NCBI GenBank assembly: GCA_026874595.1
Contig: CM049307.1
Location: 2,319,579-2,383,578 of the forward strand
Origin: Sipunculus nudus
Lineage: Eukaryota > Annelida > Sipuncula > Golfingiida > Sipunculidae
Length of the DNA stretch: 64,000 nucleotides
Direction: 5' to 3'
How positions within the stretch are numbered: the first letter of the stretch is position 1; each line of letters starts with the position of its first letter. Both the position numbers and the translations under genes were made by a program. This document shows positions 1 through 11,579 of this stretch, piece after piece. Under the pieces are notes generated by a model. That model saw only the letters and a program-made list of their open reading frames with translations. It searched no databases and was not told where the DNA came from.

Positions 1-920
1 TTAAAATGTTTCCAAAACAGAATGTGGCTTTAAAGTGTAAAATTAAAAAAATGTTCTATGGAATCATATAATAATGTTATATCCTTCCTACATAAATTAT
101 TTTGATTAAGCTAAAATTAAAATATAAAGATACTATATCAAGATATATCAATGTTTTTGCAACATCACATGCCTTTTTTTTTAATCTTTCACAGTTATAT
201 GTAGTTTTACATATTTTTTAATTTTCGAAATATTTTGGAAGTGTTTTTATAATGTTTTATGCAAATTGTCTGTGCAATGTTCTAAAAATGTTTCCTGATA
301 CGTTGGGTGATCAGTATTCAGCAAGCCTTGGAGAGTTATATGCGTTCCATATAAAGCATCCTAATGCATGGATAAAATTTAGTTTCATTTATATTGTATA
401 TAGCACCCTAATGGATAAAATAAATTAGTTTTATTATTACAAAACTGAATGGACTTTTCTTACGGTTTTACCAGTTCCTGCAAGGATGCGACAGTTTGAT
501 ACTATTTTACATTAATATAAAAATGTATGTATTTTATCAAATATTTGAATAGTCTTATATATGTAAAATAATTATAATACAAATAAATGTTGTTTAAGTT
601 ATACTTAATTTTTTTATATGATATAATATTCTATTCTAAAAGCATTATTACACCATTTTGATAAAATTACGAAATTTAAAATGCTTTTACATTTTTATTT
701 ATAAAAAATAACATTCCATATTAAAATATTACGTCACGATATGATATATAATGTATTACATTTGAATGTATATCTCAACATTTATTTTTTTATATATTTT
801 ATATATCATTATGTTTAATTATATACATTATGATTTTATTCAAATACATAAATATCACTTTAATCAAAATCTGGAATTGTGCAAGACTTTTTCTGCGTCA
901 TTGTCGGTTGGTGCTATGGT
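1..920. other. AT-rich intergenic sequence, no gene seen
   Basis: Very AT-rich sequence with many stop codons in all frames. The only open stretch (766-948) is a low-complexity run of Tyr, Ile and Phe codons with no recognisable domain. I see no RNA gene or clear repeat boundary. Confidence 0.6.
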
Positions 921-922
921 CT

Positions 923-1176
923 TGACTTCCGAGTTTTATGCATTTTGAGCATCATCTGACACCTCAGGATGACTTCCGAGAGGCTTCCGACGCATTAAAA
1001 ATGCTTTAATTTTCATATATGGGAATATACGTTTGTGCAACTTCCTGGTTTTGCAAAGGGGGTCTATATCTTACATTTTAACACGAAAAAGTGTTGGTAT
1101 GATCGTTATTTTAAACATTATAGTACAAATTAAAACGGCTTCCGACTTCCGAAGGCTTCCGACTTCCGACTTCCGA
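923..1176 (+). promoter_or_regulatory. Cluster of CTTCCGA heptamers upstream of the transposase-like gene
   Basis: The heptamer CTTCCGA occurs five times between 1139 and 1176 (at 1139, 1146, 1156, 1163 and 1170) and about three more times between 923 and 990. The longer string GACTTCCGAGTTTTAT is present near 924 and again near 1168, so the block looks partly duplicated. CTTCCG is the core of ETS/GABP-type binding sites in animals, so a promoter-distal regulatory role is possible. It could equally be a small decayed minisatellite. What I see is the repeat; function is inference. Confidence 0.4.
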
Positions 1177-1564
1177 GTTTTATTTATTGCCGTTGTTGTA
1201 CGTCACTAGAAAGTGCCTCGCTTAGCCTCGCTTTCATTTATGTAAACAGAAAGCACGTGGCTAATTAAGAATGGTCTATGTTTGTGTTATCATTTGAAAG
1301 GGCAGAAAAAGAGCTAGCCAACGATATAACATTCGAAACTATCTTCCCAGGAAAAGTTATTAAAATCGAGAAAAAAAGGCTCATTGTAAGCTCATAACGG
1401 TCAAAAAAGTGTGAATGTTTGTATGATTCGTTGTCATGAACCCCCCACATCTATATATCAAATTAAAATGCATTTTTTGCTGATTCCAATGATATTCGAA
1501 ACTAATTCGCTAGTCCGCAGGCGTGAATTCTCCGTGCGATCAAAGTTGTGAACCCCACATGGCG

Positions 1565-1585
1565 TGACGTCGGCAAAATGGCTGC
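1565..1585 (+). promoter_or_regulatory. CRE plus YY1-like motif at the likely transcription start
   Basis: TGACGTC at 1565-1571 matches a CREB/ATF half to near-full site. It is followed at 1575-1585 by AAAATGGCTGC, which resembles the YY1 motif often found just downstream of initiation sites of TATA-less animal promoters. The pair lies at the front of the exon that ends at the strong donor at 1650, so it is a good candidate core promoter. A CACGTG E-box lies upstream near 1255. Confidence 0.45.
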
Positions 1586-1649
1586 GCCCATGGCGAGTAT
1601 GTCAACAGTGGACCTGCTGCTTTCCAGTTGCATTTATGTATAATAAAGG
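1575..1649 (+). other. Probable noncoding first exon with a 21-codon upstream ORF
   Basis: A consensus donor (AAGG followed by GTAAGA) ends this segment at 1649. A good acceptor (pyrimidine tract ending TTGCTTAG at 2143) opens the next exon at 2144, which carries the coding start at 2183. The transcript start is not visible and is placed at the YY1-like motif. The exon contains a short upstream reading frame, 1578-1643 (starts MAAPMAS, 21 codons, stop TAA), with three in-frame ATGs. It could dampen translation of the main frame or reflect an annotation of an alternative N-terminus that does not continue. Confidence 0.45.
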
Positions 1650-2182
1650 GTAAGAAACTCCCTAATTTAGCCCACATTTGATATCTATTCATATAAATTG
1701 ATGAAAAAATGTAAAAATAATTAGTAATACATGTATATTAATGAGATTATTTGACGACTGAAGTTGTATTTATTTGGTGTAATTCCGTTGTCATAACTGA
1801 TGAGGTCACACGATATTTAAGCTGTGATTGTATCTCTATTTTTATTAAATCATACATATTTTCCCAAGAATTCGTTCACATGTTCTGAAAAAAATAGTTA
1901 TTTTTTATGGGAACTTGGAATCTAATATTTCCCGAGATCATTGTAATTTTTTTATGTACACGATCGTGAGCGATAATACCAGTTTTTACCGCAAACTTCT
2001 TGGGCGAAAATGGGGAATCCCAGAAGACAGTATTAACCTCAGATTTTGGAAATTGGCTTATATAAAGAAAAAGAAATCAATTTAATCAATAACTTATTTT
2101 TTATAGAACAAAATAAAATAAATATGTTCTTTTATTTGCTTAGGTCAACTGTAATGTGAAGGGAAACGACTAAAAGTCAACA

Positions 2183-2267
2183 ATGGCCAGCTGTAAGCCC
2201 AAGCCATGTACTGACACAGCTAGCAGTGGAAAGTGTGATTTGCCTGGAGAAATCATCAGTGAAATTG
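2183..2267 (+). CDS. First coding exon of the transposase-like gene
   Basis: Starts with ATG in the context CAACAATGG and encodes 28 codons beginning MASCKPKPC. It ends in ATT-G followed by donor GTACAT. The single leftover G joins CT from the next exon (acceptor TATTTCAG at 2608) to give an Ala codon, so reading continues as ADDYLHKL. The start is chosen because it is the first ATG after the acceptor at 2143 and remains open across the junction. Confidence 0.6.
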
Positions 2268-5200
2268 GTACATATTTTACTCACTTTGGGTGTGAAAATT
2301 TCCTTTACATTTGTTGTAATTTTACCTTAATTGTGTAAATCAAGATTTAATCAAGGTATATATATGTGCAGGTTTCAAGTGAATTAAGAATTTTTTTTTT
2401 ATCAGTGGAACTGCAAGATACTGAAATTTGGGTACACAAAAAATTAATTTCAAGGGAACCTGTGGAAGTGATGGTAGTTTTAGTAAATTGATATTTCTAT
2501 TCTGATAATAACTGGTGATATTTTCATCCCTCAGTTTAAAACTGTACTTCATGATGATGAAATTACTTGGGTAAATGTGCTTAAGATCTCATCTGCTTAA
2601 TATTTCAGCTGATGATTACCTCCATAAACTGACAAAGCTCTTCAACGTGACAGGACGGGGAAGGAGACCAGATCCTCCAGTTGTAGAATGTACAAACAAG
2701 CATCTTGTTCAGTTATATATGTTATGGCAGGAATGTAGCAAGACATGGAATGAGCTTTCAGCATTTTGTGTGAAGCTATTTACAGTTGATTATCCAAGCT
2801 CAAGATTCAGGTCTTTAATAGAAAAAAACTGTCACACTAGTGTTGAAAAAAGACCCCCAAGAAAGATGTTCCTTTTACTTGCAAAAAGTAGATTTGGACT
2901 TTGCAGGAGAAACACTTGGGCATTATGGGATTACACGTCAATCCCTCCTTGATTACACAAATCTGTATCCTCCTCAAAATTTTGACATTACTACTGGGAT
3001 CCTTGTGGAACTCGAATTGTTTCGAAGGAAAGAAAAGTTGCCAGTCACTCATATGTTGAGATGTATTGAAATTTTGAAAAAGTTGCCAGAAAATAGCCTT
3101 GATAAAAGCAAAGTACAGGCATACATTGAACACAGTATGAAAAACTATACCAAAGTGTTGAAAGGAAAAGCACGGTTTCCAAAGAAATATGAAAATTTTA
3201 TGTCAAGTGGATGTAGCTGCTTTCAACCTAATAGCTCAACAACTCTGAAACCTATTAAGCAGAAAGGTGTTTCATATAACAGCTGTTGTGCAAGTGTAGA
3301 TGCTGACAATGTCACTCCACCTCCAGAAGCTGACACTAACATGTGTGAAAATAAATTGGCCACACCAAGCACTTCATTAAAGGCTGTGCAAAATGCAGAA
3401 CCAAGTCCACCAAGCTGTGAAAGGGAAGCTCAGTCTAACCTCCAACATGATACATCCATGAAAGTCAAGCTTGTTCAAAAAGGTGTGGCGATAAAACAGT
3501 TAAAGGGCATCACTGAAAAACAAAACAAAGAAATTGAGCAGTTAAAGACTGTACAAGAAGCCATGCAAGAATGTTTGACAGAATGTAATCAGCAGCTTAA
3601 ACAAGAGAGGGAAAATATTCAGAAAGAGTTGGAACATAGACAGTATAATGAACAACAGATAGCTTCACTCCAGTGTACCATTCAAAATCAGGCAACAGTC
3701 ATTGCATCAAACCAAACTATGCTGACAAGTTCACGCTACAAAAAACTTTTGAAAAGAGAAAAAAAAGTACATGAAAAGGAGCAGGAATTGATCAAAAGAG
3801 AAAAAATCTTTGAAATTCAGAATTCCAAAACTAACCTGAAAAAAGTAAAACAAAAACTAAAAGCCACTCAAACTGAACTCTCTAAATATAAATCTAACAA
3901 ACTATATGTAGGAAAACAATTGCAAGAGAAAAAACAGGAAATTGCAGAACTAAAAAAACAGCTGCAAGCTATGGAGTCAGAAATTCTTTTATTGAGGGGA
4001 GAAAAACTACCAACTAAGGATGACCATGGAAAATATTCACCTGAAATAGTAAAATGTGTAATAGAGTTAATGGGTGAAGCTGAACTTTCAGGAAAGAACT
4101 GTGCTAAAGTAATTAAAATTGTCAGCAAAAATTTAATGAAAAAAGAAGTTAACATTGGTGAACTGCCATCAGAACGCACTGCCCTTCGTTTTGCTGACCA
4201 GGGTCATGTACTGGCCAAGTACCAGCTGGCAAGTACCATGGAACATCAGCTATTTGACCTCCATATTGATGGTACAACAAAGGACCACATCAAATATGTA
4301 GGAATGCAGGTGCATCTGCAAGATGGAGGTACATTGAGTAGTGGCTACACACGTGTGCACACTGAAGACACAAACACCCTCTTGGATGTTGCCTACAGAA
4401 TGTTTCAAGAGACTTCGTCAGTAAAAAACCCAGAAAATGCTGATTTTCAGTTAAAGAAGATGCTGTCAAATCTTGTGGGTTTAATGAGTGACAGGGCTGC
4501 TGTGATGAAAGCATTTGGCAAAGCTTTTGACAATAAAAGACAAGATATTCTGGACTTAGATGCTGATGATAAGCTACAGTATCTTCACTGTAATGCACAC
4601 TTCCTACTTGGAATGAGTAGTGGTGCTGAAAAAATTTGCCTTGAGATGGAAAAAGACCTGGGAAAGTTAGGCAGGGATGCCATACCTGCATTGGCAAGAT
4701 TTTCGAACAAATCTGAAAGTTCAACCACACGACATGTAAGACTTGCCTGTGATTCTCTGGGTCCTCGTGGTGACGAAAAGAGCGGATGTAGGGACATGTG
4801 GTTGGCATTTTGTCAAATGCAGAACATAAAATCTGTAATCTCAAGCTATCGTAGCAATAGATTCAACAACTTATTTCAGAGCAGTGCAGCATTGCATTTC
4901 CACAGAAAGGACATAATCAGATTTTTTAGCAGTTTCATGTCACTAGAAATCCAAAGCTACAGAGTGTGTTTGAAGATGCCAAATGTGATGTGATTGATGC
5001 CTATTTGATAGCTTTAGGCATTGTGTATTTCAAAATAACAGGCCCTTATTGGCAGTTGGTCAGAAGTACAACTCCTTACTTGGATTTTTACAAGTATGTA
5101 AACAAGATGATAACCTCTGTGTTTGATGGAAAATTTGAGGTTGAACGACACGACCAATTCAGCTCCCTTTACATCTCTGAAAACATGCAGCAGCCCTATA

Positions 5201-6617
5201 TTAAAACATTTTTGGGAAAGCTTTGTGAGCAGTTCCTTGAGGTAGCCAAACGACAGCTGTATGACTTCATGCCAGGAGGTCGTTATTTTGCAGTTCAGGA
5301 CAAAAATCTTCGTGAAAGAATGTCTCACTGCTTGCTAACGAACTTAGTTGGGGAAGCCTCATTCGGTGATTTGGACTTCAGCTTATTCAAACGAAGGCAT
5401 TCTTCCCTACATCATCATACAACACTGAATATGTTGAAGAGAAAACACAATGAGCCAGTGGTTTGCAGGAAAAAAGCATGAAGAGCAGGTTCACCTATTG
5501 AATGTTGCATCATCAAAAGCTAATAAACTGAGAGAGCAGCATAAACGTGAACAGAATGATGTTATTGCGCAGAATAAAGCAAGACTTTTAGAAAACAAAC
5601 AGAAACAAGAAGAAAAAAGACAAAAACAGATTTACGAAAAGCAGAGAATAGCCCATCTGGTCAAAGAACATGGTGGGCCTTGTACTAGCACATGTGAGGT
5701 AGATGACCTTGTCAACTCTGTACCAAACAAGGCCAAAAAATTAGAACTTGTCAAAAATGAGATCAGGTACCAAAAGCTTGTCATAGGAAGGAGAGGTCCA
5801 CTTCTAAGGCTGACAGGTACACTGGAGGAACTGGTCATCAACCTGAAAGAATTCTTTGGAGACGATGCAGGTACAATATTAGTAATAGGTCATGCGTGTT
5901 ATGTGAAGGCAAATTAAATATTAATATAATGGTAATACTAAATACAGGGATACATAATTGAGCTACGCATTTTGATATTATTCAAAAAATCAAAATTAAA
6001 TACACTATCATCTATTTCTACCATTTCATCATTGCTTTCTTTTTTATTTTCCCCCTTCAGAAAGTATATGTGAATACCTTCTTTACTCTGCAGGTGTTAT
6101 GACAGAGTACTTGGACCCAGATGGTGGTACAGAATCAACTTCCACTGGTTTCACTAGGACAAGGAAACGCAGGCGGCTCGAGTCCATTTCTTACTCAACA
6201 TTACAGATAGACTTTGAGTCTGATGATATGGAGTCTGACTTTTCAGAAGAAAGCAATCAAGAAGAGTCATTTGAGAGTGATAGTGAAAGTTTGTTACAGA
6301 ACATAAATAAATTTGGGACATTTAGGTTTACAGAACAAGGTGTATTTATCGCTGTGTACTTTGATGATGATTTTTACTTAGGTGAAGTGACTGAGATAGT
6401 TAGTCCCTTAGAAGCAAAGGTAGTCTACATGGAAAAGGCTGGTCAGGGAAAGAAAACTTATTTCAAATGGGGAAGGAGAACAGTTGAGCATACAGATTGT
6501 CAGTATGTGTTTGCATGGGACTTGGAAGTGAAAACGGAAACAGGGCGCCGGTGGAATGTTTCGAATCTCGATGAGCTTTATGTCCTCTACTTGAAATATA
6601 AGAGTATATTTTGCTGA
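2183..6617 (+). CDS. Three-exon gene for a transposase-derived coiled-coil protein, with three frame breaks
   Basis: Spliced coding region joining 2183-2267, 2609-5870 and 6094-6617; both introns are phase 1 with GT-AG ends. The product would be about 1,290 residues. In order: a short Cys-containing N-terminus; a basic region; a low-complexity linker; a coiled coil at about residues 310-490; an RNase H-like core with Asp in LHIDGTTKD (about 582), Asp in GLMSDRAAV (about 656), C-x2-H in LHCNAHF (about 689) and Glu in NLVGEASFGD (about 943); a basic helix (about 997-1047); an EHGGPC motif; and a beta-rich C-terminal segment. D, D, C-x2-H and E in this order are the hallmark of DDE transposases of the hAT/P/Kolobok kind, but I cannot place the superfamily. 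The frame changes three times by one base: between 2822 and 2858, at 4928-4941 and at 5447-5452. Everything else is intact, so this is either a very young pseudogene or assembly indels. I see no TIRs around it, so domestication is possible but unproven. Confidence 0.75.
2609..5870 (+). CDS. Main exon: coiled coil and DDE transposase-like core
   Basis: This 3.26 kb exon holds nearly all of the protein. Reading is in one frame to about 2840, shifts by +1 base near the A6/C5 run at 2846-2858, shifts back near AGCAG at 4928, and shifts again near CACAATG at 5447. Each change is explained by a single base gained or lost in a short run, and protein similarity of style continues across each. The Lys/Gln/Glu-rich heptads between about 3455 and 4000 form a long coiled coil. 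The catalytic-type acidic residues map to codons at 4268, 4490 and 5353. The exon ends with GCA-G and a donor GTACAATATT. Confidence 0.7.
6094..6617 (+). CDS. Last exon: acidic linker and Tudor/SH3-like C-terminal segment
   Basis: The acceptor CTTTACTCTGCAG at 6093 joins in phase 1, giving Gly-Val-Met and continuing to the stop at 6615-6617. The segment starts with a basic cluster (RTRKRRR, a likely nuclear signal). It then has a Ser/Glu/Asp-rich stretch and a compact region at about 6316-6600 with FTEQGVFIAVYFDDDFYLGEV and conserved Trp/Phe spacing, which resembles Tudor or SH3-type beta barrels found at the ends of some transposon-derived animal proteins. The fold call is inference. Confidence 0.65.
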
Positions 6618-7485
6618 AACTGTGTGACTTGTATTCTGAAGAATGTAGTGTCAGTTGTATGTTATGAATAGGGACAGACTAATTTGTACTTAACTTGGAC
6701 GTATGTCAGTTTCGCTGAGTAACAGACATGATAATTTGAATTTTCTTTGGTAATATTTGAATTAATTAGGCTTTCTGTAAATATAGATGGAGGCTAAACT
6801 ATCTGTAAATGATATATTATCAAAGCCTAGGTTCTGATCTTTCAAATGGTACTTAAATCAAGTTTCTATCTTAAATAGTCCCAAAGTTAACTCTATTTAA
6901 TGTTCTGGTATCTGTGATCTGACGTAAATCCTTCAGATTTCCATGTGACAAAATGTATTTTTTTTTGTAATTCACAGGTCAGTATCTTAAATTATATTAA
7001 TTTCAGGAAGTTGAAAAAAAATAAACATGCTAAATGCATAAAGGTGTAAATATTAAAGTAGAAATAATCAATATTTGTTATGAAGTATTGTTGAAATGTG
7101 AGCATGAATTAGCTGTTTTGTGCTTCGCGGCATTTTTAAGAAATTTACGATATTGCTATTTTTAGCATTTTAATTGGGCAATTTCTGAAAAACCGTTTCT
7201 CTCTAGGACATGAAATGATGTATATGGCTGATATGTATAAAGTTTTGACACATGCAACATTAAAATGCTTATTCATACTTTGTTTTGTCTTTTTACACCC
7301 TCAAAATCTGGAAAAATAACATCCTGCACAAGACTGCGAAAATAGACCATTTTCCTCTTATTTCAATTGCTCATATCTCGGCAACCGTGGACCCTAGAGG
7401 CTTAAATAAAGTATCACTGAGCAGCTTTTTTAAAGGATTTCCATATTATGTAGGTTTCATGTATGATAAAACATTATTAAAATAT
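6618..7485 (+). other. 3' untranslated and intergenic sequence
   Basis: AT-rich sequence after the stop codon with no further exon. A candidate polyadenylation signal AATAAA is at 7020-7025 and another at about 7405. The open stretch at 7285-7524 has no recognisable domain. Confidence 0.4.
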
Positions 7486-7489
7486 TGCT

Positions 7490-9115
7490 GCTGGTACCTA
7501 GTAATTGTTATTACATGTAATTAATTTCAATTTTCAAGTAACTGAATGTAATTTGTAATTGAACAAAATTCAATTACAAGTAACTGTAATGATTACAAGG
7601 GTTAAAATAGATGTAATTTCAATAACATTTTTTTTACTTTACAAATTTATGACAAGGCACCGTACCTTTTACCTCATTCCTTTGCACTGTTTATCAAATC
7701 ACTACTGGGTAAGGATTGTAAGCTATGGTTACTGAATAAATAGTACCCATGTATGTAATATGCATGGTAATTAGTAGGCCTTATAAGTATATACTGGTCT
7801 TTTTTTTTTGCAAATGCCTTCACTGCAATGCAGATAAGCAACAAGTTTCCATTATGTACACCTGTCCAGAGCTACACTACAACAAGTGTGGGCTTGCACA
7901 CTTTCACTGAAACGGAGGCTGGAACATACTTACATTACTCTGATTACATCAGCGTTTATCTGCTTATTAGCTGACACTGAGTCACAGGAACAAAAGAGGC
8001 TAATGATCTGGGAAGGCTGATATCAGAATTACCTCAAGTTAATGGCCCATGAGGTAAATAGAGATAGGTATCATTATAGCAGTCTGGCTATCTTAGTTGG
8101 CTGGCTCTAACATTTGAACAGTCTCCACTGTTTCCTGTGCCTGGAGACTCCGGGCAGTGTATACTGGTTTTACTACCTGTCATACATAAGAAGCTAACCA
8201 TGGTGAATGCACTTGATTTTCATTATCTTTTCCCATAAATAATTTCATTTCATCAAATTATAATATATTATATATTCAGCATGAACATATTTATATGAAT
8301 TATTCACATGAAATGTTTGCATCAATGAGTTTAGTGAAATCACATTGTATTTAAAAGTCCAGTATTTATGACATAATTTTAATCAGCATCGACAGTAAAG
8401 AGATTAGTTATGAGTTGATTAATGTGTAGAATTACTGTATAGGATTGAGGTAGTCGCTAAAAAGGTTTTTTATCATCAAAGGTTTGAACCAACAATTATT
8501 TCCACATGTGCTCTAATTGGCACATGCCAGGGTTATCAAGAAGCAAGACGTTTTGTCTGATAAAGGATAATAAGTGATAGAATATTGCTCAAGTAACTTA
8601 AAGATAATATGTTTAAAATATCATTTACCCATATGTGCTTTCAGATATTTCTATTTTAAGTCAAAACTCTCATTCAGCAAATGTTTCAAAGCCTGATACT
8701 ATAAACAATACATGCAATGTTCATATATGTAATGACAGCCAGTTTTGCTGTTCCATAAGAGAAAAGTGAAAATATGAACATTATGCAATGATATATTATC
8801 ATTAGTATAGCTATTGTGCACTTAATATATGACACCAGACTGGATATGTTTTGTTTGAAGTTTTTCCTTTTATAAAATTTAATCAGTTTGTCTTTCTACC
8901 ATGAATGATACTTTACATGAACATGCCTCTGTATATTATAATTTTTTATAAAGTAACTGAAGGTAATTAATTACTTTTCAAAAGTAATTGTAATTTAATC
9001 ATTACTTTGTAAAACTGAAGTAATTGTAATTGGGATAATTTGTAATTGTAATTGGGATTTTTGTCGTAATTGTAATACATGTTATTACTTTTCAATGTAA
9101 TTGGCCTCAACCCTG
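7490..9115. mobile_element. Decayed non-autonomous hAT-like element
   Basis: The right end, read on the minus strand from 9115, starts CAGGGTTGAGGCCAATTAC and runs into many copies of TAATTGTAATTAC-type words. CAGGGTTG starts with AT-rich GTAATT subterminal repeats are typical of hAT elements in animals. The left end near 7498-7620 carries the same GTAATT/AATTAC words in opposite orientation, but its terminal bases are lost, so the left boundary is approximate and no target duplication can be confirmed. No coding capacity is visible inside. Two short runs of Tn occur near 7630 and 7800. Confidence 0.5.
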
Positions 9116-9772
9116 CCATGAGCTGACAATCCTTACAAAAGTTCAGTCATATGTAACGTCTTGGGCGAGGGAACCAATAATATTTCTGGAAACACTTGTG
9201 TGCACTGAAACCTGAATGACCATAAATAAGCTTTATTTACCAGTAGTGCAGATAATTCACACAGATGTTAGAATATGGTTTCCTTAGAAATCATGACACA
9301 TGCTCCTTGAGTGTATACTGTAAACTTGCATGAAGATTCCCAAATTAAACACATGAACGGAGGGGCTTTGCCTCCTTCTTGCTGCCATGCACACATTCCA
9401 AAGGGGTTAGCATGTGCTTTTAAGGATGGATGTTGCCTGCGGATGTTTTAGACTGGCTCTCTACCCTTGTTTTTCCCTTTTCTTTTTTCCCCCCAACATA
9501 CAGACTATGTTTTTTAACCCTGGGACCAGACTGTATTCCAGTGTGAAGGGAACATTAAATATGCTACTCTTATTAAATAATATATTGAATTCTGCTCCCT
9601 CAGTGTTCCTCCTCCATGGACCTATTATAACATTAAGGCTATTTTATTATTGCCATGTATCCATTGCCAGGAAAACGGATTCCAGCCCATTGAGGAGTAC
9701 CTAGAGCCAATGTTGTTACATTTAATTTTGACTGATAGCTGTCAGGGTTTGGGCCAGGTACATGTAATAGTA
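9116..9772. other. Unique sequence, no gene seen
   Basis: Contains one open stretch (9414-9704) without recognisable motifs and two large-ORF shadows. I see no splice-bounded exon or repeat boundary. Confidence 0.4.
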
Positions 9773-9774
9773 TC

Positions 9775-10175
9775 CAGGGATGGCAAGTTTCTGCCATGGC
9801 AGAAATAGGTTTCTGCCATCTGTTTGGCAGAAACAGTTTTGCAGACTGTGTAGTTTAACCAAAATTGGCATTTACTTACAGTCATTAGAGAAAAATAATC
9901 TTGATAATTATTTTGGATCAGCCTTAATTGACTGGAGTACATATCTATCCTGTTGTCCATTGTTACACCAAATTCTCCTCCCTCCAGGCATTAACATAAC
10001 ATATAACACGGAAACCCAACCCTGGCAGAAACCTTTGTGTGTAGTCACCCATAATGTTCCCCCATTGACCCACCTGCTGATTTCTTACAAACATAATCAC
10101 AGAACCCAGGGATGGCAAGTTTTTGCCATTACCGGTTTCTGCCATGGCAGAAGTAATTTTCTGCCGGTAGGGCCT
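9775..10175 (+). repeat. Two direct copies of a hAT-TIR-like head with an 18 bp palindrome
   Basis: CAGGGATGGCAAGTTT occurs at 9775 and again at 10107, both on the + strand. Each is followed by TGCCAT/ATGGCA dyads; the first copy has a perfect palindrome TTTCTGCCATGGCAGAAA at 9788-9805 and the second a one-mismatch version at 10136-10153. A further GGCAGAAACC occurs near 10023. The head resembles hAT terminal repeats, and the dyads resemble subterminal transposase-binding sites, so these look like solo ends or a partial tandem insertion. Confidence 0.45.
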
Positions 10176-10631
10176 TACCTCATTTTAAAGGTTATTATTC
10201 TCACAGTGACATGGCAACAATGACAATCAATAATTTTTTATGTACTCAAAGATTTTAGTGATCATCCCTGCTTTCCACATTATGGGGAGAGTACCATGTA
10301 ACGAAAGCAGCCAAACTTCCTTCAGCAAAGACCAGAATGTGACCTTTTATTATTCACAAAAATCCCTGAAGCACGGGATTAAGCGGCTTAAATTAAGGTA
10401 GCAGGACTGGTCAAAATCCTGAAAATTGGTGATTTTTCAATAAAAGGTATACATAATATTAAATACTGGGCGGATCTGATGCAGCTGAGCACATTTTGGG
10501 TCGCCGATTGCACTTTGTGGAAAAGGGGGATTTCTATTCAGTAAACACCAAGATGTGTTGACAGGGTGTTTGTAAACTAACTCCAGCCATGCCACAGGCC
10601 TGTCAATCACTCTGCCCCCAGCCGTCACTTG

Positions 10632-10751
10632 GGTCAATCAGCCAATCGCGAGGTGCAAGAGTATAATTAATGCATGGGCCAAGTACCTCCGGGTCATTCA
10701 GCCAATCCCGAGGTGCAAGAGTATAATTAATGCATGGGCCAAGTACCTCCG
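10632..10751 (+). repeat. 60 bp tandem duplication
   Basis: Two adjacent copies (10632-10691 and 10692-10751) share GCCAATCxCGAGGTGCAAG and ATTAATGCATGGGCCAAG with only a few differences. Each carries one CCAAT box. No gene is adjacent, so any promoter role is speculative. Confidence 0.8.
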
Positions 10752-11570
10752 TGCAGGAGGTGGCAAGTACTGACGGTCCATTTTTGTTTGCCCAATCTAA
10801 TTAGCTGAGCATACAACTGATAAGCGTTGGAGAGCAACCCTAACTCTAGCTAATTAGTGTGCAAACAAACCCGTCCATGTGAATGATCTGTTAGTGTCAT
10901 TGGCCTTTCTGTCTTTTGTCGGGTATGTTACGCCGAAACACAAATTTTCACTTGACATCATGTTATTTCTGCTATCTCCTGAGCCTATCGACATATACGT
11001 AAAATTACTTTATAATATGCTGCTTCATATCCCAACCATAACGTCTATGATATTCATACTGTCAACAACACAACTAATAAATATTACGCCAATACCAAAC
11101 GAAACTACGAGGGGCCGACAACGCAAATCCCAAATGCCACTTAAAAAACTGCAGCAGTTGAATAATATCAAGAAGTCCCAGCGGGCCGAACCTACTTCCG
11201 TGATCAAACTTATGGCAAACAACGATGAATCGTAAGATGACGGCATCTCTACCTTTACACATAAAGGAATACCGGAGGCCGACACCTATCGACTTTGGCA
11301 GTGTTATCAACTAAACGCGCTATTGTCAGCCGCTGTTGTACTTCCCTCCAATAAACTATAAGTCCAGATTTCACATATGACTTGTATGTGTATGCGAGAT
11401 TTAAATATAAACTATATTTATTTTACATGGAATGTACAACTATTCATAATAACTAAAACGAGGCACTTTCCATGACACGGATGTTGGCGCTCGGTAGTCG
11501 GTATATATATAATTTATTTTTATACGAGATTTGTATGATCGTTATAAGCCCCCGAGTGACCTGTGACAAA
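10752..11570. other. Unassigned sequence with an unrecognised open stretch
   Basis: An open frame on the + strand (10879-11235, 118 codons) has a hydrophobic first half and a basic second half, and overlapping frames are open on the minus strand. I recognise no domain and see no supporting splice sites, so I do not call a gene. Confidence 0.3.
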
Positions 11571-11579
11571 TTGCTGCCT

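Noticed and set aside
3868-4844. Minus-strand frames opposite the transposase-like exon (103 and 184 codons)
   Set aside because: Shadows of the coding strand without independent motifs or start context.
2822-5452. Programmed ribosomal frameshifting in the transposase-like gene
   Set aside because: Three shifts in different directions without slippery heptamers plus structure are far more simply explained by indels.
1-9115. TIRs and TSD bounding the transposase-like gene
   Set aside because: I compared sequence on both sides and found no convincing inverted pair; the hAT-like end at 9115 has its own degenerate partner near 7500.
10879-11235. 118-codon plus-strand gene
   Set aside because: No recognisable domain, overlapping open frames on the other strand and no splice or promoter support.
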